DNA of 23,044 nucleotides from Thermococcus sp. (GCA_021160985.1 JAGHBN010000098.1:1-23044), one strand, 5' to 3'. Counted from the stretch's first letter, positions 7,192 through 15,054 are shown. Notes: generated by a model from the letters alone, not told the origin. Program-made: numbers and translations.

Positions 7192-7698
7192 ATGAAAATA
7201 ATCCACAGCAAGCGCAGGATGCTCCAGCTTCAGCGCAAGGAGGAGATGAGCCACAACATCCGCTACATCTCCAAGGTCCCCGTGAAGATCGTTATGGACA
7301 GGGAGTTTCTGAAGCTCCATCCGGAAGACCCTCTATCAAAGCTCGTTCAGAGCCTACGTGATGAGGAAAGCTCTGCCGCTATCGTTGACGGGGAAGGCAG
7401 GCTCGTGGGGTTCGTTACGATGAAGGACATCCTCCGCTTCTTCGAACCGCCAAAGAGGTACTCCATAGTTGGTATCGGCCTCCTTAAGAAGTACTCCCTG
7501 AACCGCGCCTCCCGCGTGGGGGACATAATGGTTCGCAAGCCCATAACCATTCACATTGATGAAAACCTCGGAAGGGCGATACAGATAATGCTTGAAACCG
7601 GAAAGCACCACCTCCCGGTTGTTGATGATGAGAACCGCGTTCACGGCGTCCTTGAGGTCAAGGACATAATCCGGCTAATCCGCATAGTCTCCTCGTGA
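7192..7698 (+). CDS. Tandem CBS-domain protein
   Basis: This protein has 168 residues from ATG 7192, chosen because GGAGAG at 7182-7187 sits 4 bases upstream. The frame stays open to 7078, but that extension crosses the inverted repeat and TATA elements. After a basic N-terminus (KIIHSKRRMLQLQRK) come two CBS repeats: SKVPVKIVMDREFLKLHPED to TMKDILRFF, and VGDIMVRKPITIHIDENLGR to EVKDIIRLI. Each shows the usual core of a strand with x-V-x-G-F/V-x-T/E-x-K-D-I. CBS pairs bind adenine nucleotides and often tune transporters or enzymes. The gene is 31 bases upstream of two antiporter genes on the same strand, so a role as nucleotide-sensing regulator of them is plausible but inferred. Confidence 0.85.
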   Translation: MKIIHSKRRMLQLQRKEEMSHNIRYISKVPVKIVMDREFLKLHPEDPLSKLVQSLRDEESSAAIVDGEGRLVGFVTMKDILRFFEPPKRYSIVGIGLLKKYSLNRASRVGDIMVRKPITIHIDENLGRAIQIMLETGKHHLPVVDDENRVHGVLEVKDIIRLIRIVSS

Positions 7699-7729
7699 CT
7701 CGCTAAAAACCAAATGCGGGATGATAATC

Positions 7730-8872
7730 ATGGACGTGTTCCTAGAGCTGGCGCTGATACTAATCGTTGCGAAGCTCTTCGGCTACCTCGCCGTTCGCCT
7801 CGGCTTTCCAGCGGCCCTTGGTCAGCTGATTGGGGGGATTCTGATAGGGCCTTCTCTTTTGAACCTTGTCGGCTTCGATGAGGCCGTGAAGCTTCTGGCC
7901 GACCTCGGCGTTGTCATGCTTCTCTTTTTAGCTGGCCTTGAGACAGATGTTGAGGAGTTTAAGCACGTTGGGGTTCCAGCCTTCATAATAGCCGCCCTTG
8001 GTGTTCTCGTGCCCTTTGTCCTCGGTTATGTTGGTGCGATGGCCTGGGGATACTCAAACGTCCAGGCGATGTTTCTCGGGGGAGTTTTGACGGCCACGAG
8101 CGTTGGCCTGACTACGAGCATACTCATGGAGATGAAGAAGCTCCGCACGAGGGTTGGAACGACGATTCTGGCCGCTGCAGTCGTTGACGACGTTCTCGGC
8201 ATCATCGTGCTCACGATACTCGTTGGAATAAACACCAGGGGGAGCGTCTACTTTAAGGATCTCCTCATAATCCTGGGCGAGGTCGTCCTTTACTTTGGCA
8301 TTGGCCTTCTTATAGGGAACCCTGCGGTTAAGGAAGCGCTGAAGCTCTCGGAGAGAATCACCCTACCGGAGACCGTTACCGCCTTTGCCATAGCGATAAT
8401 GCTCATCTTCGCCTACCTCGCCGAGCAGTTCCAGATAGCAGGTATAACCGGTGCCTATTTGGCAGGCCTCCTCGTGGCGAGTACCGATGAGGCGAAGGAA
8501 GTTGACAGGAAGTTCATGACAATAGGATACTCCCTCTTCATTCCTGTGTTCCTCGTGAGCATCGGCATAGAGAGCGACGTGAGGGTTTTAGCTCATGCTG
8601 GAACCTTTGCCCTAATCTACGCCATCCTCGCGATAGTCGGGAAGATAGTTGGCTGCGGTTTCGGCGCCTTCGTCTCGAAGTTCAGGCCGATTGAGGCCCT
8701 TCAGGTGGGCGTTGGCATGATACCTCGTATGGAGGTGGCTCTCATTATGGCCAACGTGGCCCTCAACGAGGGTGCCTTTGACAGCGGGACCTTTTCGATA
8801 CCCGTCACGATGGTCCTGATAACCACCATAGTGACCCCCTTCCTCCTGAAGTGGGCCTTTTCAAAGGAATAG
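7730..8872 (+). CDS. CPA2-family cation/proton antiporter, first of tandem pair
   Basis: This protein has 380 residues with about 12-13 membrane helices. The start ATG 7730 is preferred over ATG 7721 because GGGATGAT at 7718-7725 then acts as the ribosome binding site and the N-terminus aligns with the next paralogue. The ion-binding Asp pair of the CPA2/NapA type is in AAAVVDDVLG (about D153-D154 in this numbering), and the broken-helix motif is TATSVGLTT. A late helix carries GMIPRMEVALIMA. These features fit a KefB/NapA-type Na+/H+ or K+/H+ exchanger in the cytoplasmic membrane; the ion cannot be told by eye. It is co-oriented with the CBS gene upstream and a paralogue 10 bases downstream. 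There is no C-terminal TrkA-N/RCK domain, so the separate CBS protein may supply regulation. Confidence 0.9.
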   Translation: MDVFLELALILIVAKLFGYLAVRLGFPAALGQLIGGILIGPSLLNLVGFDEAVKLLADLGVVMLLFLAGLETDVEEFKHVGVPAFIIAALGVLVPFVLGYVGAMAWGYSNVQAMFLGGVLTATSVGLTTSILMEMKKLRTRVGTTILAAAVVDDVLGIIVLTILVGINTRGSVYFKDLLIILGEVVLYFGIGLLIGNPAVKEALKLSERITLPETVTAFAIAIMLIFAYLAEQFQIAGITGAYLAGLLVASTDEAKEVDRKFMTIGYSLFIPVFLVSIGIESDVRVLAHAGTFALIYAILAIVGKIVGCGFGAFVSKFRPIEALQVGVGMIPRMEVALIMANVALNEGAFDSGTFSIPVTMVLITTIVTPFLLKWAFSKE

Positions 8873-8882
8873 AGGCGGTACT

Positions 8883-10007
8883 ATGGAGATACTCCTCCTG
8901 ATTGCAATAATGCTTGCAACTGCCAAGCTGATGGGTTATCTCTTCGAGAGGCTGGGTCAGCCGGTGGTCTTGGGCCAGATATTTGGTGGTCTGCTTATGG
9001 GAATCCTCTTCGAGACGAACGAGGTCATAAGCCACTTCGCAAACCTCGGCGTTCTTCTCCTCCTCTTCATAGCAGGTCTTGAGAGCGAGCTGGAGGAGTT
9101 CCGGCGGGTCGGGAAGCAGAGCGTTGTAGTTGCGGGTTTAGGCGTTTTTGTCGCTTTTCTCTTTGGCTTTGCTGTCGCTTACTTTTTTGTTCCCCTTCAC
9201 GAGGCGGTTCTCTACGGTGCTATGATGACGCCGACGAGCGTGAGCATAACGGTAAAGGTTCTCATGGAGCTGAGGAGGCTTAACACACGGGAGGGGACGA
9301 CGATTCTCGCGGCTGCTGTCGTTGATGACGTCCTTGGAATTCTCGTACTCACAGTGGCAATCTCGATTATAAAGGGAGGAAGCGTTGACTACTCCAGCCT
9401 CCTTGAGGTCATTGTCTCGGTTTCGCTCCTGCTCTTCTTCTTTCTCTACTTTGGGCCGGGCCTTGCCAACAGGGTCTTTCGCGCCCTCTCCAGAATAGAT
9501 CTGCCCGAAACAGAAACTGCCTTTGCACTGGTCTTTCTGATAGTCTTTGCCTTTCTCGCGGAGCACCTCAACCTTGCCTCCATTCTTGGGGCCTATCTCA
9601 CCGGCCTTGCCCTGGGCCAGAGCTCCAAGAAGAAGACGATAATGGACCACATGAACGTCCTCGGCTACTCACTCTTCATTCCGCTCTTCTTTGTAGAGGT
9701 CGGGATGAGGATAGAGCTGAGTTACATCCTTCATGCGGGCCTCTTTGCGGTTCTCTACACCGTAGCGGCCATAGTAAGTAAAATCCTCGGCTGCGGTCTC
9801 GGTGCCAAGCTGGCCGGGTTTGATTGGGGCTCGTCTATCAGAATAGGTGCTGGAATGATACCCAGAATGGGTGTAGAGCTTGCAATGCTGGCAGTTGCAA
9901 TGTCCAGCGGTGTAATCGGCCCGGATGCACTAACGGTGGCAATTCTCATGGTCTTCGTAACTACCGTGATAACGCCGCCTTTGCTCAAGTGGCTCTACTC
10001 CAGATGA
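8883..10007 (+). CDS. CPA2-family cation/proton antiporter, second of tandem pair
   Basis: This protein has 374 residues and about 12 membrane helices. Its start ATG 8883 has GAGGCGGT just upstream and comes 10 bases after the previous stop. The Asp pair is in AAAVVDDVLG (D148-D149) and the broken-helix motif is TPTSVSIT. The helix matching MIPRMEVALIMA of the first copy reads MIPRMGVELAMLA, so the acidic residue has moved two positions. The two proteins align along their whole length (for example LLLLFIAGLESELEEF against VMLLFLAGLETDVEEF), so they come from duplication, but they have diverged. They could exchange different ions or form a hetero-oligomer; that is inference. The cell location is the cytoplasmic membrane. 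Confidence 0.9.
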   Translation: MEILLLIAIMLATAKLMGYLFERLGQPVVLGQIFGGLLMGILFETNEVISHFANLGVLLLLFIAGLESELEEFRRVGKQSVVVAGLGVFVAFLFGFAVAYFFVPLHEAVLYGAMMTPTSVSITVKVLMELRRLNTREGTTILAAAVVDDVLGILVLTVAISIIKGGSVDYSSLLEVIVSVSLLLFFFLYFGPGLANRVFRALSRIDLPETETAFALVFLIVFAFLAEHLNLASILGAYLTGLALGQSSKKKTIMDHMNVLGYSLFIPLFFVEVGMRIELSYILHAGLFAVLYTVAAIVSKILGCGLGAKLAGFDWGSSIRIGAGMIPRMGVELAMLAVAMSSGVIGPDALTVAILMVFVTTVITPPLLKWLYSR

Positions 10008-10028
10008 AATGCACACTTCGGGGCATAG

Positions 10029-10038
10029 TTTTATAAAA
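10029..10038 (+). promoter_or_regulatory. TATA-box promoter for the MarC-family gene
   Basis: TTTTATAAAA centred at 10034 predicts transcription from about 10060, on ATG 10059, so this gene has its own promoter and probably a leaderless mRNA. Confidence 0.5.
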
Positions 10039-10058
10039 TCCTTGCCGCAGTGAGGGAT

Positions 10059-10673
10059 ATGAGTGAGTGGCTTTCCATCTTCAGTTCGGCACTTTTCATG
10101 CTCATCATGATAGACCCGAGCGACAAGATACTCCTGGTCAGTCTCCTGAGGGAGGACTTTCACATAGAGGATATCAGGACCCTCATTATCAGGGCGAACC
10201 TGATAGGTTTCCTCCTCCTCTTCCTCTTTGCGGTCTCCGGCCAGATCATCCTCCAGGAAATCTTCCACATAGACATAAACGCCCTCCGCGTCGCCGGCGG
10301 TTTCGTGCTGTTCAAAATTGGTCTTGAGGCCCTCGAAAGCGGTGGGATGATGACTCTCAAGAAGGAGAAGAACATCCTCGCCCTGGCTGCGGTTCCCGTT
10401 GCCACCCCTCTGATAGCCGGCCCTGCGGCAATAACGACTGCAATAACCTTGACTGCCGAGAAAGGACTCTATCACGCCACCGCGGCAGTACTGCTCGCCA
10501 TTCTGATGACGGCCCTTATAATGTTCATAACCCTCTACATAATCAAGAACGTGAGCAAGACGACGCTCGGTGTGTTCATCAGGATAATCGGCATGTTCAC
10601 GATGGCCATTGGTGCGCAGATGATGGTTCAGGGTGTCGTCGGAATATACCTCCTCATGACCTCTGCTGGATAA
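10059..10673 (+). CDS. MarC/UPF0056-family integral membrane protein
   Basis: This protein has 204 residues with about six membrane helices. Family features are the early MLIMIDPSDKILL segment (the MarC family often has an N-P or D-P here), LRVAGGFVLFKIGLEALE, the re-entrant-like PVATPLIAGPAAITTAI, and the C-terminal IRIIGMFTMAIGAQMMVQGV. The biochemical role of MarC proteins is not settled; a transport function is assumed from the topology. ATG 10059 is preferred to GTG 10050 because the TATA box at 10029-10038 would start the transcript on it. It follows the antiporter genes in the same direction, 51 bases away, but with its own promoter. The name marC would overstate the function, so no symbol is given. 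Confidence 0.85.
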   Translation: MSEWLSIFSSALFMLIMIDPSDKILLVSLLREDFHIEDIRTLIIRANLIGFLLLFLFAVSGQIILQEIFHIDINALRVAGGFVLFKIGLEALESGGMMTLKKEKNILALAAVPVATPLIAGPAAITTAITLTAEKGLYHATAAVLLAILMTALIMFITLYIIKNVSKTTLGVFIRIIGMFTMAIGAQMMVQGVVGIYLLMTSAG

Positions 10674-10692
10674 ACGTCAATATTTTATGGGC

Positions 10693-10706
10693 TAACCTTT
10701 TAACCC
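10693..10706 (+). promoter_or_regulatory. TATA-box promoter for hisS
   Basis: TAACCTTTTAACCC is centred near 10700. A start near 10727 leaves a short leader with the ribosome binding site GGAGGG at 10727-10732 before ATG 10739. Confidence 0.35.
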
Positions 10707-10738
10707 CTTCCACTTTTCCCTGGGAAGGAGGGCTGAGA

Positions 10739-12052
10739 ATGAAGGTTAGGCTGGAGAAGGTTAAGGGTACGCGAGACCTGCTTCCTGAGGAGATGGCCAA
10801 GAGGAGATGGGTTTTTGAGAGAATAAGGGGCGTTTTCGAGCGCTATAACTTTCATGAAGTCCTCACCCCGACGTTTGAGTACACACTCCTCTTTCAGCTG
10901 AGGAGCGGGGAGGAGGTCGTTGAGCAGCTCTACGCCTTCGACGACAAGGGGGGAAGAAACATCTCCCTGAGGCCAGACATGACGTCGAGCGTGGCGCGCC
11001 TCTTCGTTAACCAGTTCCAGAACGCTCCAAAGCCGGTGAAGTGGTACTACATCGCCAACATGTTCCGCTACGAGGAGCCCCAGAGCGGCCGCTACCGCGA
11101 GTTCTGGCAGGCCGGTGTGGAGCTAATCGGCAGCGAGAGGGTTGAGGCCGATGCGGAGGTCATAGCGCTCTTCGTTGAGAGCTACCTTGCAACCGGCCTT
11201 GAGGACTTTACCGTCAACATCGGCGACCGCATTCTCCTCGACGAGTTCGCCAAGATGCTCGGCGTTGAGGACGACGTCGGTCTGATGAGGCTCATAGACA
11301 AGAAGGACAAGATGAGCAGGAATGACTTCATTGGGGCCTTGAAGGAGTTCGGTCTCAGTGAGGAAGCTGTTGGGAAGGTTCTCTCCCTGATTGAAATCAA
11401 GGGCGAGCCGAGTGAGGTTCTTCCGAAGGCGGAGGAGCTTTTCACGAGCGAGAAGGCTAAGGAAGAAATCAAACGTCTCTACGAGCTCGTTGACCTGCTC
11501 GACGCCTACGGCGTTTCGAAGTGGATAAGGATAGACCTCGGCATAGCGAGGGGCTTTGACTACTACACTAGCGTCGTCTTCGAGGCGATAGCACCGAACG
11601 ATCTCGGAATCGGTTCGATTGGGGGCGGCGGGCGCTATGACAACCTCATAGAGGTCTTCGGGGGAAAGCCGACTCCAGCAACGGGCTTCGCCATAGGCAT
11701 TGAGAGGCTCATCCCGATCCTCGAGTGGAAGGGTTTGATCCCTGAGCCAAAGCTCCGGCCTGAGGTCTACGTAATCCCCATAGGGGCTGAGGCTGAGTTA
11801 AGAAAAACAGCCGCTGAAGTTGTCACGGCCCTCAGACGGGCCGGCGTCAAGGCCGACGTCGAGCTGACTGGGAGAAAGCTGAGGAAGGCCCTTGATTACG
11901 CAGGAAAACTCGGCGTCCCCTACGTTGTCCTCGTTGGGAAGAGGGAGCTGGAAGAGGGGAAGATCACAGTGAGGGACATGGAGAGCGGCGAGCAGAGAAC
12001 GGTAGAAAAGGAGAAGGTCGTGGAAGAGGTTCTGGCACTTCTTGGGCTTTGA
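10739..12052 (+). CDS. hisS: Histidyl-tRNA synthetase
   Basis: This 437-residue class II aminoacyl-tRNA synthetase charges tRNA-His with histidine in the cytoplasm. The N-terminus VKGTRDLLPEE is diagnostic for HisRS. Motif 2 is MFRYEEPQSGRYREFWQ (about 108-124) with the catalytic Arg, preceded by SLRPDMT. The histidine-specific HisA motif is IARGFDYYTSVVFE, and motif 3 is TGFAIGIERL. The C-terminal anticodon-binding domain starts around RPEVYVIPIG and ends near LALLGL. Length is normal for the archaeal family. ATG 10739 follows GGAGG with 7 bases spacing. Its stop lies 2 bases from the stop of a convergent small gene. Confidence 0.97.
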   Translation: MKVRLEKVKGTRDLLPEEMAKRRWVFERIRGVFERYNFHEVLTPTFEYTLLFQLRSGEEVVEQLYAFDDKGGRNISLRPDMTSSVARLFVNQFQNAPKPVKWYYIANMFRYEEPQSGRYREFWQAGVELIGSERVEADAEVIALFVESYLATGLEDFTVNIGDRILLDEFAKMLGVEDDVGLMRLIDKKDKMSRNDFIGALKEFGLSEEAVGKVLSLIEIKGEPSEVLPKAEELFTSEKAKEEIKRLYELVDLLDAYGVSKWIRIDLGIARGFDYYTSVVFEAIAPNDLGIGSIGGGGRYDNLIEVFGGKPTPATGFAIGIERLIPILEWKGLIPEPKLRPEVYVIPIGAEAELRKTAAEVVTALRRAGVKADVELTGRKLRKALDYAGKLGVPYVVLVGKRELEEGKITVRDMESGEQRTVEKEKVVEEVLALLGL

Positions 12053-12054
12053 TC

Positions 12055-12174
12055 TCACTTCTTTACCTCAACTCTAAACTCCCGCGCCTTTCTCTTCATT
12101 CTCCACTCTTCGAACTTTCTTACGAAAGGACAGCGGGCACGCCACCTCATGTACGCGTCCCTGAGGGCCTTCAT
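12055..12174 (-). CDS. 39-aa basic protein translationally coupled to the 156-aa gene
   Basis: The ATG at 12174 overlaps the TGA of the upstream gene as ATGA, and GGAGGTG lies 6 bases before it within the upstream gene end; this is an ideal coupled start. The product begins MKALRDAYMRWRARCPFV and ends EFRVEVKK. It is rich in Arg and Lys, with one Cys, and is probably largely helical with a positive charge that could contact nucleic acid. Its stop at 12055-12057 is 2 bases from the hisS stop. It is too short for usual gene-length cut-offs but has the best ribosome binding site in this area. Function unknown; partnership with the upstream protein is inferred from the coupling. Confidence 0.7.
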   Translation of the reverse strand: MKALRDAYMRWRARCPFVRKFEEWRMKRKAREFRVEVKK

Positions 12175-12641
12175 CTAACCCACCTCCCGTCTTCATAAAG
12201 GGGAACATAGGGCCCGCTTATCGGGTATGCGGTGAGCACTTCAAAGTGAATGCCAAAATCACCCTTTACTTCCTTGAGGACGACCTTCAGACGGTTTATT
12301 CCTGTCTTTTCCGGTTCATCGAACTCGTATATGATGACGATCTTGTCTTCCTCAAGCCGGGGTTTTCCCTCTTTTACGGCCTCGTCTATGTAGTAGACTA
12401 TCTCCTCGACCTTCATAACTCCCGGAATTTCCCTCCCCTTCACCTTTTGACCGACGGGGTAAAATGTCGTCTTTGTCTTCCTGTCAAGCCCCTCACCAAG
12501 GACGTGCCTCGCTATCACATGCTCCATGGCCTCAGAGGGAAGATAAACGGGCTTTCCGACTATCTTTGCGTCGAGTTCATAATCGATTCTGTGGACAAAA
12601 ATGGCCTCCTGAGTGCGGTTTTTTCTCCCGTTCTCTGGCAT
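12171..12641 (-). CDS. Conserved-looking hypothetical protein, possible BECR-fold nuclease
   Basis: This is a soluble 156-residue protein with a mixed helix/strand pattern. It has an HVIARH block (H41, R45, H46), a helix VEEIVYYIDEAVKEGKP, a strand IVIIYEF, another strand LKVVLKE, and then HFEVLTAYPI (about 132-141). The order of an RH helix, a short helix before a Gly-Lys-Pro turn, beta strands and a final T-x-Y resembles phage Barnase-EndoU-colicin-RelE (BECR) type RNases; this is a weak inference, not a family match. There is no signal peptide. A TATA box at 12660-12671 predicts transcription from about 12640, so the mRNA should be leaderless at ATG 12641. It is coupled by ATGA to a 39-aa basic gene. 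Confidence 0.75.
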   Translation of the reverse strand: MPENGRKNRTQEAIFVHRIDYELDAKIVGKPVYLPSEAMEHVIARHVLGEGLDRKTKTTFYPVGQKVKGREIPGVMKVEEIVYYIDEAVKEGKPRLEEDKIVIIYEFDEPEKTGINRLKVVLKEVKGDFGIHFEVLTAYPISGPYVPLYEDGRWVR

Positions 12642-12659
12642 ATATCGAGTTCTCGGGGC

Positions 12660-12671
12660 TTCTTAAAAAAG
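12660..12671 (-). promoter_or_regulatory. TATA-box promoter for the 156-aa gene; T-run may also end the upstream unit
   Basis: The minus strand reads CTTTTTTAAGAA centred near 12666, 25 bases before ATG 12641. It lies just after the stop of the HKD lipoprotein gene, so its T6 run could also serve that gene as terminator. Confidence 0.45.
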
Positions 12672-12680
12672 TGCCGGGGA

Positions 12681-13562
12681 TCACCCCCTGCTTTTAGCTT
12701 CGTTAAAGTACTCTATCAACCTCTCCGCCAATTCCCTAGAGTGTATCTCTGCACTCACCTCGTGGTTCCAGTAGAGGGCGCTCTCACTCCAGTTGTGGCT
12801 TCCGATAAAGACAAGATTTCCGTCGACCACTACAACCTTCGCGTGGAGGGTCGTTTGGGGCGAGTCGAAGGAGACATCCACTCCATTGGAGCGGAGGTAC
12901 TCGTAGGCCGCCCTGTTGTTTTCGATGCTGTCTTCAAGGAGCACGTGGACTTCAACGCCTCTCCTCCTGGCGCTGACAAGGGCCTTTATAAGGTCGTTGG
13001 CCCAGTCAAAGCTGTCTCCTGGATCGTACTTCATGGAGAACACCATGACGTAGACGCTTTCTCTTGAGTTTTCTATTGCCCGTAGGACTCTGTAATAGTA
13101 CTCCCTGTCAAGCAGAACTTCAACGCTTGCGGTTTCATTGGGCATGTCCTCGAGCTTCTCCCTGCAGGCGTGCAATTCCATCTTGGTCTCATCGAGTTCT
13201 GCCTGAGTTTTTGTCAGAGTCTCTTTACAGGTCTTTAGACTTTTGCTTGCATTTCCCTGGATCTCAAGTTCCGCTAGGCAGTTCCTGTAACCTTCGCTGA
13301 GATTTTTTACCCGCTCCGCGCTCTGGTTAAGGGTTTCCTGAAGGAGTATCAGTTTCTCAGTGCATCTGGATAGGTTCTCTGATAGGTTCCATGAAACCTC
13401 TGGCTCGGCCTTTTCTGGGGTTTCTGTTTGTGTCATCGTTTTGGTGATGGTGCGCGTGACCGTCTTAGTGACCGTTGCGGTTCCTGAATCCGTGAAAGTG
13501 CCGGTGCATCCTGAAGCTATGATGATTAGGATGAGCAGCACGATCACCGAAATCTTCCGCAT
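12681..13562 (-). CDS. Phospholipase D-like (single HKD) surface lipoprotein
   Basis: This is a 293-residue protein. The N-terminus is a lipoprotein-type signal: basic MRK, a hydrophobic run, then ASGC with lipid-modified Cys about residue 19. A Thr-rich linker (TATVTKTVTRTITKTMTQT) and a long coiled-coil-prone region with several N-x-S/T sequons follow (about 55-145). The C-terminal domain has the PLD superfamily signature H-A-K-x4-D (H240, K242, D247) then GSHNWSESAL. One HKD motif means that a dimer would be needed to form the active site, as in Nuc-type endonucleases. The substrate, nucleic acid or phospholipid, is not shown by the sequence. It should be anchored outside the cell. A TATA box about 26 bases upstream suggests a leaderless mRNA. 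Confidence 0.88.
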   Translation of the reverse strand: MRKISVIVLLILIIIASGCTGTFTDSGTATVTKTVTRTITKTMTQTETPEKAEPEVSWNLSENLSRCTEKLILLQETLNQSAERVKNLSEGYRNCLAELEIQGNASKSLKTCKETLTKTQAELDETKMELHACREKLEDMPNETASVEVLLDREYYYRVLRAIENSRESVYVMVFSMKYDPGDSFDWANDLIKALVSARRRGVEVHVLLEDSIENNRAAYEYLRSNGVDVSFDSPQTTLHAKVVVVDGNLVFIGSHNWSESALYWNHEVSAEIHSRELAERLIEYFNEAKSRG

Positions 13563-13582
13563 GGAAACGCATTGTGTCGTAT

Positions 13583-13596
13583 GGTTTAAAAAATTT
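13583..13596 (-). promoter_or_regulatory. TATA-box promoter for the HKD lipoprotein gene
   Basis: The minus strand reads AAATTTTTTAAACC with its TTTAAA core centred near 13588, 26 bases before ATG 13562, so a leaderless transcript is predicted. Confidence 0.45.
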
Positions 13597-13619
13597 ACAA
13601 AAGGGACAGGGATAAAGAT

Positions 13620-15002
13620 TTAGTGCCAGGTCACGACCCTGTGGGTAACCCGGCCGGCGATTGCGTCCTTCAACGCCTGCTCCATTATCTCCAGGCCTTT
13701 CTCTGCAAGCTCTTTTGTTATGACGAGGGGCGGGGTAATTCTGATAACGTTTCCGAACATGCCGTAGCTCGGCAGGATGAGGCCCAGCTCGAAGGCGCGC
13801 CAGCATATCTTCCCCGTAAGCTCCGGATCCGGCCTTCCATCCGGTTTTACTATCTCTGCCCCTATCATCAGGCCCTTTCCGCGGACGTCTCCGATTACTT
13901 CATACTCCTCCTGCATCTCCTTCAGGCGCTTCTGGATGAACTCCCCGACGTTCAGGACGTTTTGGAGGATGTTTTCCTCTTCTATTATTCTCAGCGTTGC
14001 ATAGGCCGCCGCAGAGACTACGGGGTTCGCTGCGGGGGTTAATAGCGCGGAGCCGCTGGTCAGGTTTTCCATTAGTTCCCTTCTCCCGATAACGCCGCTC
14101 AGCCCCATGCCGCTCGCCACACCCTTGCCAAACGAGAGCAGGTCTGGCTTAACGCCGAACCACTCGCTGGCGAACCATTTGCCGGTTCTCCCAATCCCGG
14201 TCTGCACCTCGTCCATGGCAAGGAGTATTCCGTGCTCGTCAAGGAGTTTTTTGAGCTCAATGAAGAAGTTTTCAGGTGGAACAACGATCCCTCCGTCTCC
14301 CTGAATGGGCTCGGCTATTAGAACCGCTGTCTCGTCGGGAGGAAGCACGTGGGCGAATATGTAGTTTTCAAGGTAGTCGAGGAAGCGGTTTATAAGTTCA
14401 TCTGGTTCCTCATAGCCGTTTATCCCCCAGACGTTTCTGTATGGGTTCGGATAGGGCACCCACACCACGTTGGGGACCAGGGGGGACAGACCGCGCTTCT
14501 GGGAGCTCTGGAAGGCCGCTATTGAGGTGGCGCCGTAGGTCTGACCGTGGTATGCTCCGATGAACGCTATTATCCACGGCTTTCTTGTGGAGAACCTGGC
14601 AACCTGCATGGTTAGGTCCATCGCGTCGCTTCCGCTCATACCGAACAGTATCAGCGGGTTCTCCACGGGCGCTTTCTCCGCCAGTATCTCGGCCACCTCT
14701 ATGGCCCTTTTGCTGTAGGTGTAGCCTATCATCGAGTGCTGTATCTTAGCAACCTGCTCCTGGACCTCCTTTACAAGCCTCGGATGCGCGTAGCCGGTCG
14801 AAGCGGCCGCCGCTCCGGCGAGGAAGTCTATAAAAACGTTTCCGTCGACGTCCTCTATCAGGGCACCGTAGCCCCTCTCGGGAACCACCGGGAAGAGCTT
14901 GACCCCGAGGCCGGGCGAGATGACCTTCCCTTCCCTTTCGATCATCTCTTTGGCTTTGGGTCCCGGGGGCTTAACTACAATTTTTGGATAATCCGAGGTC
15001 AT
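13620..15002 (-). CDS. Class III PLP-dependent aminotransferase or amino-acid racemase
   Basis: This is a 460-residue PLP enzyme of fold type I, class III. Visible features are the phosphate-binding GMSGSDA (about 121-127), the ring-stacking aromatic in GAYHGQTYG (Y151), the pyridine-nitrogen Asp in AMDEVQTGIGRTG (D264) and the Schiff-base Lys in LSFGKGVASGMG (K293). Length and features fit the 4-aminobutyrate/ornithine aminotransferase group. Thermococcales also use members of this group as amino-acid racemases, so either activity is possible. It follows an AGCS amino-acid symporter gene on the same strand, which favours a role in uptake and conversion of a small amino acid such as alanine. 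The start ATG 15002 has GGTGAT 4-5 bases upstream. Confidence 0.9.
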   Translation of the reverse strand: MTSDYPKIVVKPPGPKAKEMIEREGKVISPGLGVKLFPVVPERGYGALIEDVDGNVFIDFLAGAAAASTGYAHPRLVKEVQEQVAKIQHSMIGYTYSKRAIEVAEILAEKAPVENPLILFGMSGSDAMDLTMQVARFSTRKPWIIAFIGAYHGQTYGATSIAAFQSSQKRGLSPLVPNVVWVPYPNPYRNVWGINGYEEPDELINRFLDYLENYIFAHVLPPDETAVLIAEPIQGDGGIVVPPENFFIELKKLLDEHGILLAMDEVQTGIGRTGKWFASEWFGVKPDLLSFGKGVASGMGLSGVIGRRELMENLTSGSALLTPAANPVVSAAAYATLRIIEEENILQNVLNVGEFIQKRLKEMQEEYEVIGDVRGKGLMIGAEIVKPDGRPDPELTGKICWRAFELGLILPSYGMFGNVIRITPPLVITKELAEKGLEIMEQALKDAIAGRVTHRVVTWH

Positions 15003-15017
15003 TTTTAATCACCGCAA

Positions 15018-15030
15018 GGACTTAAAAGAT
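15018..15030 (-). promoter_or_regulatory. TATA-box promoter for the aminotransferase gene
   Basis: The minus strand reads ATCTTTTAAGTCC, about 22 bases before ATG 15002. The GGTGAT ribosome binding site lies between, so the leader is very short or absent. Confidence 0.35.
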
Positions 15031-15050
15031 ATCAAAAAGGTGAAAAAACG
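15031..15050 (-). terminator. Oligo-T terminator after the symporter gene
   Basis: Minus-strand runs of T6 (15043-15048) and T5 (15034-15038) follow within a few bases of the symporter stop. Archaeal RNA polymerase stops at such runs without a hairpin. Confidence 0.4.
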
Positions 15051-15054
15051 AAAT

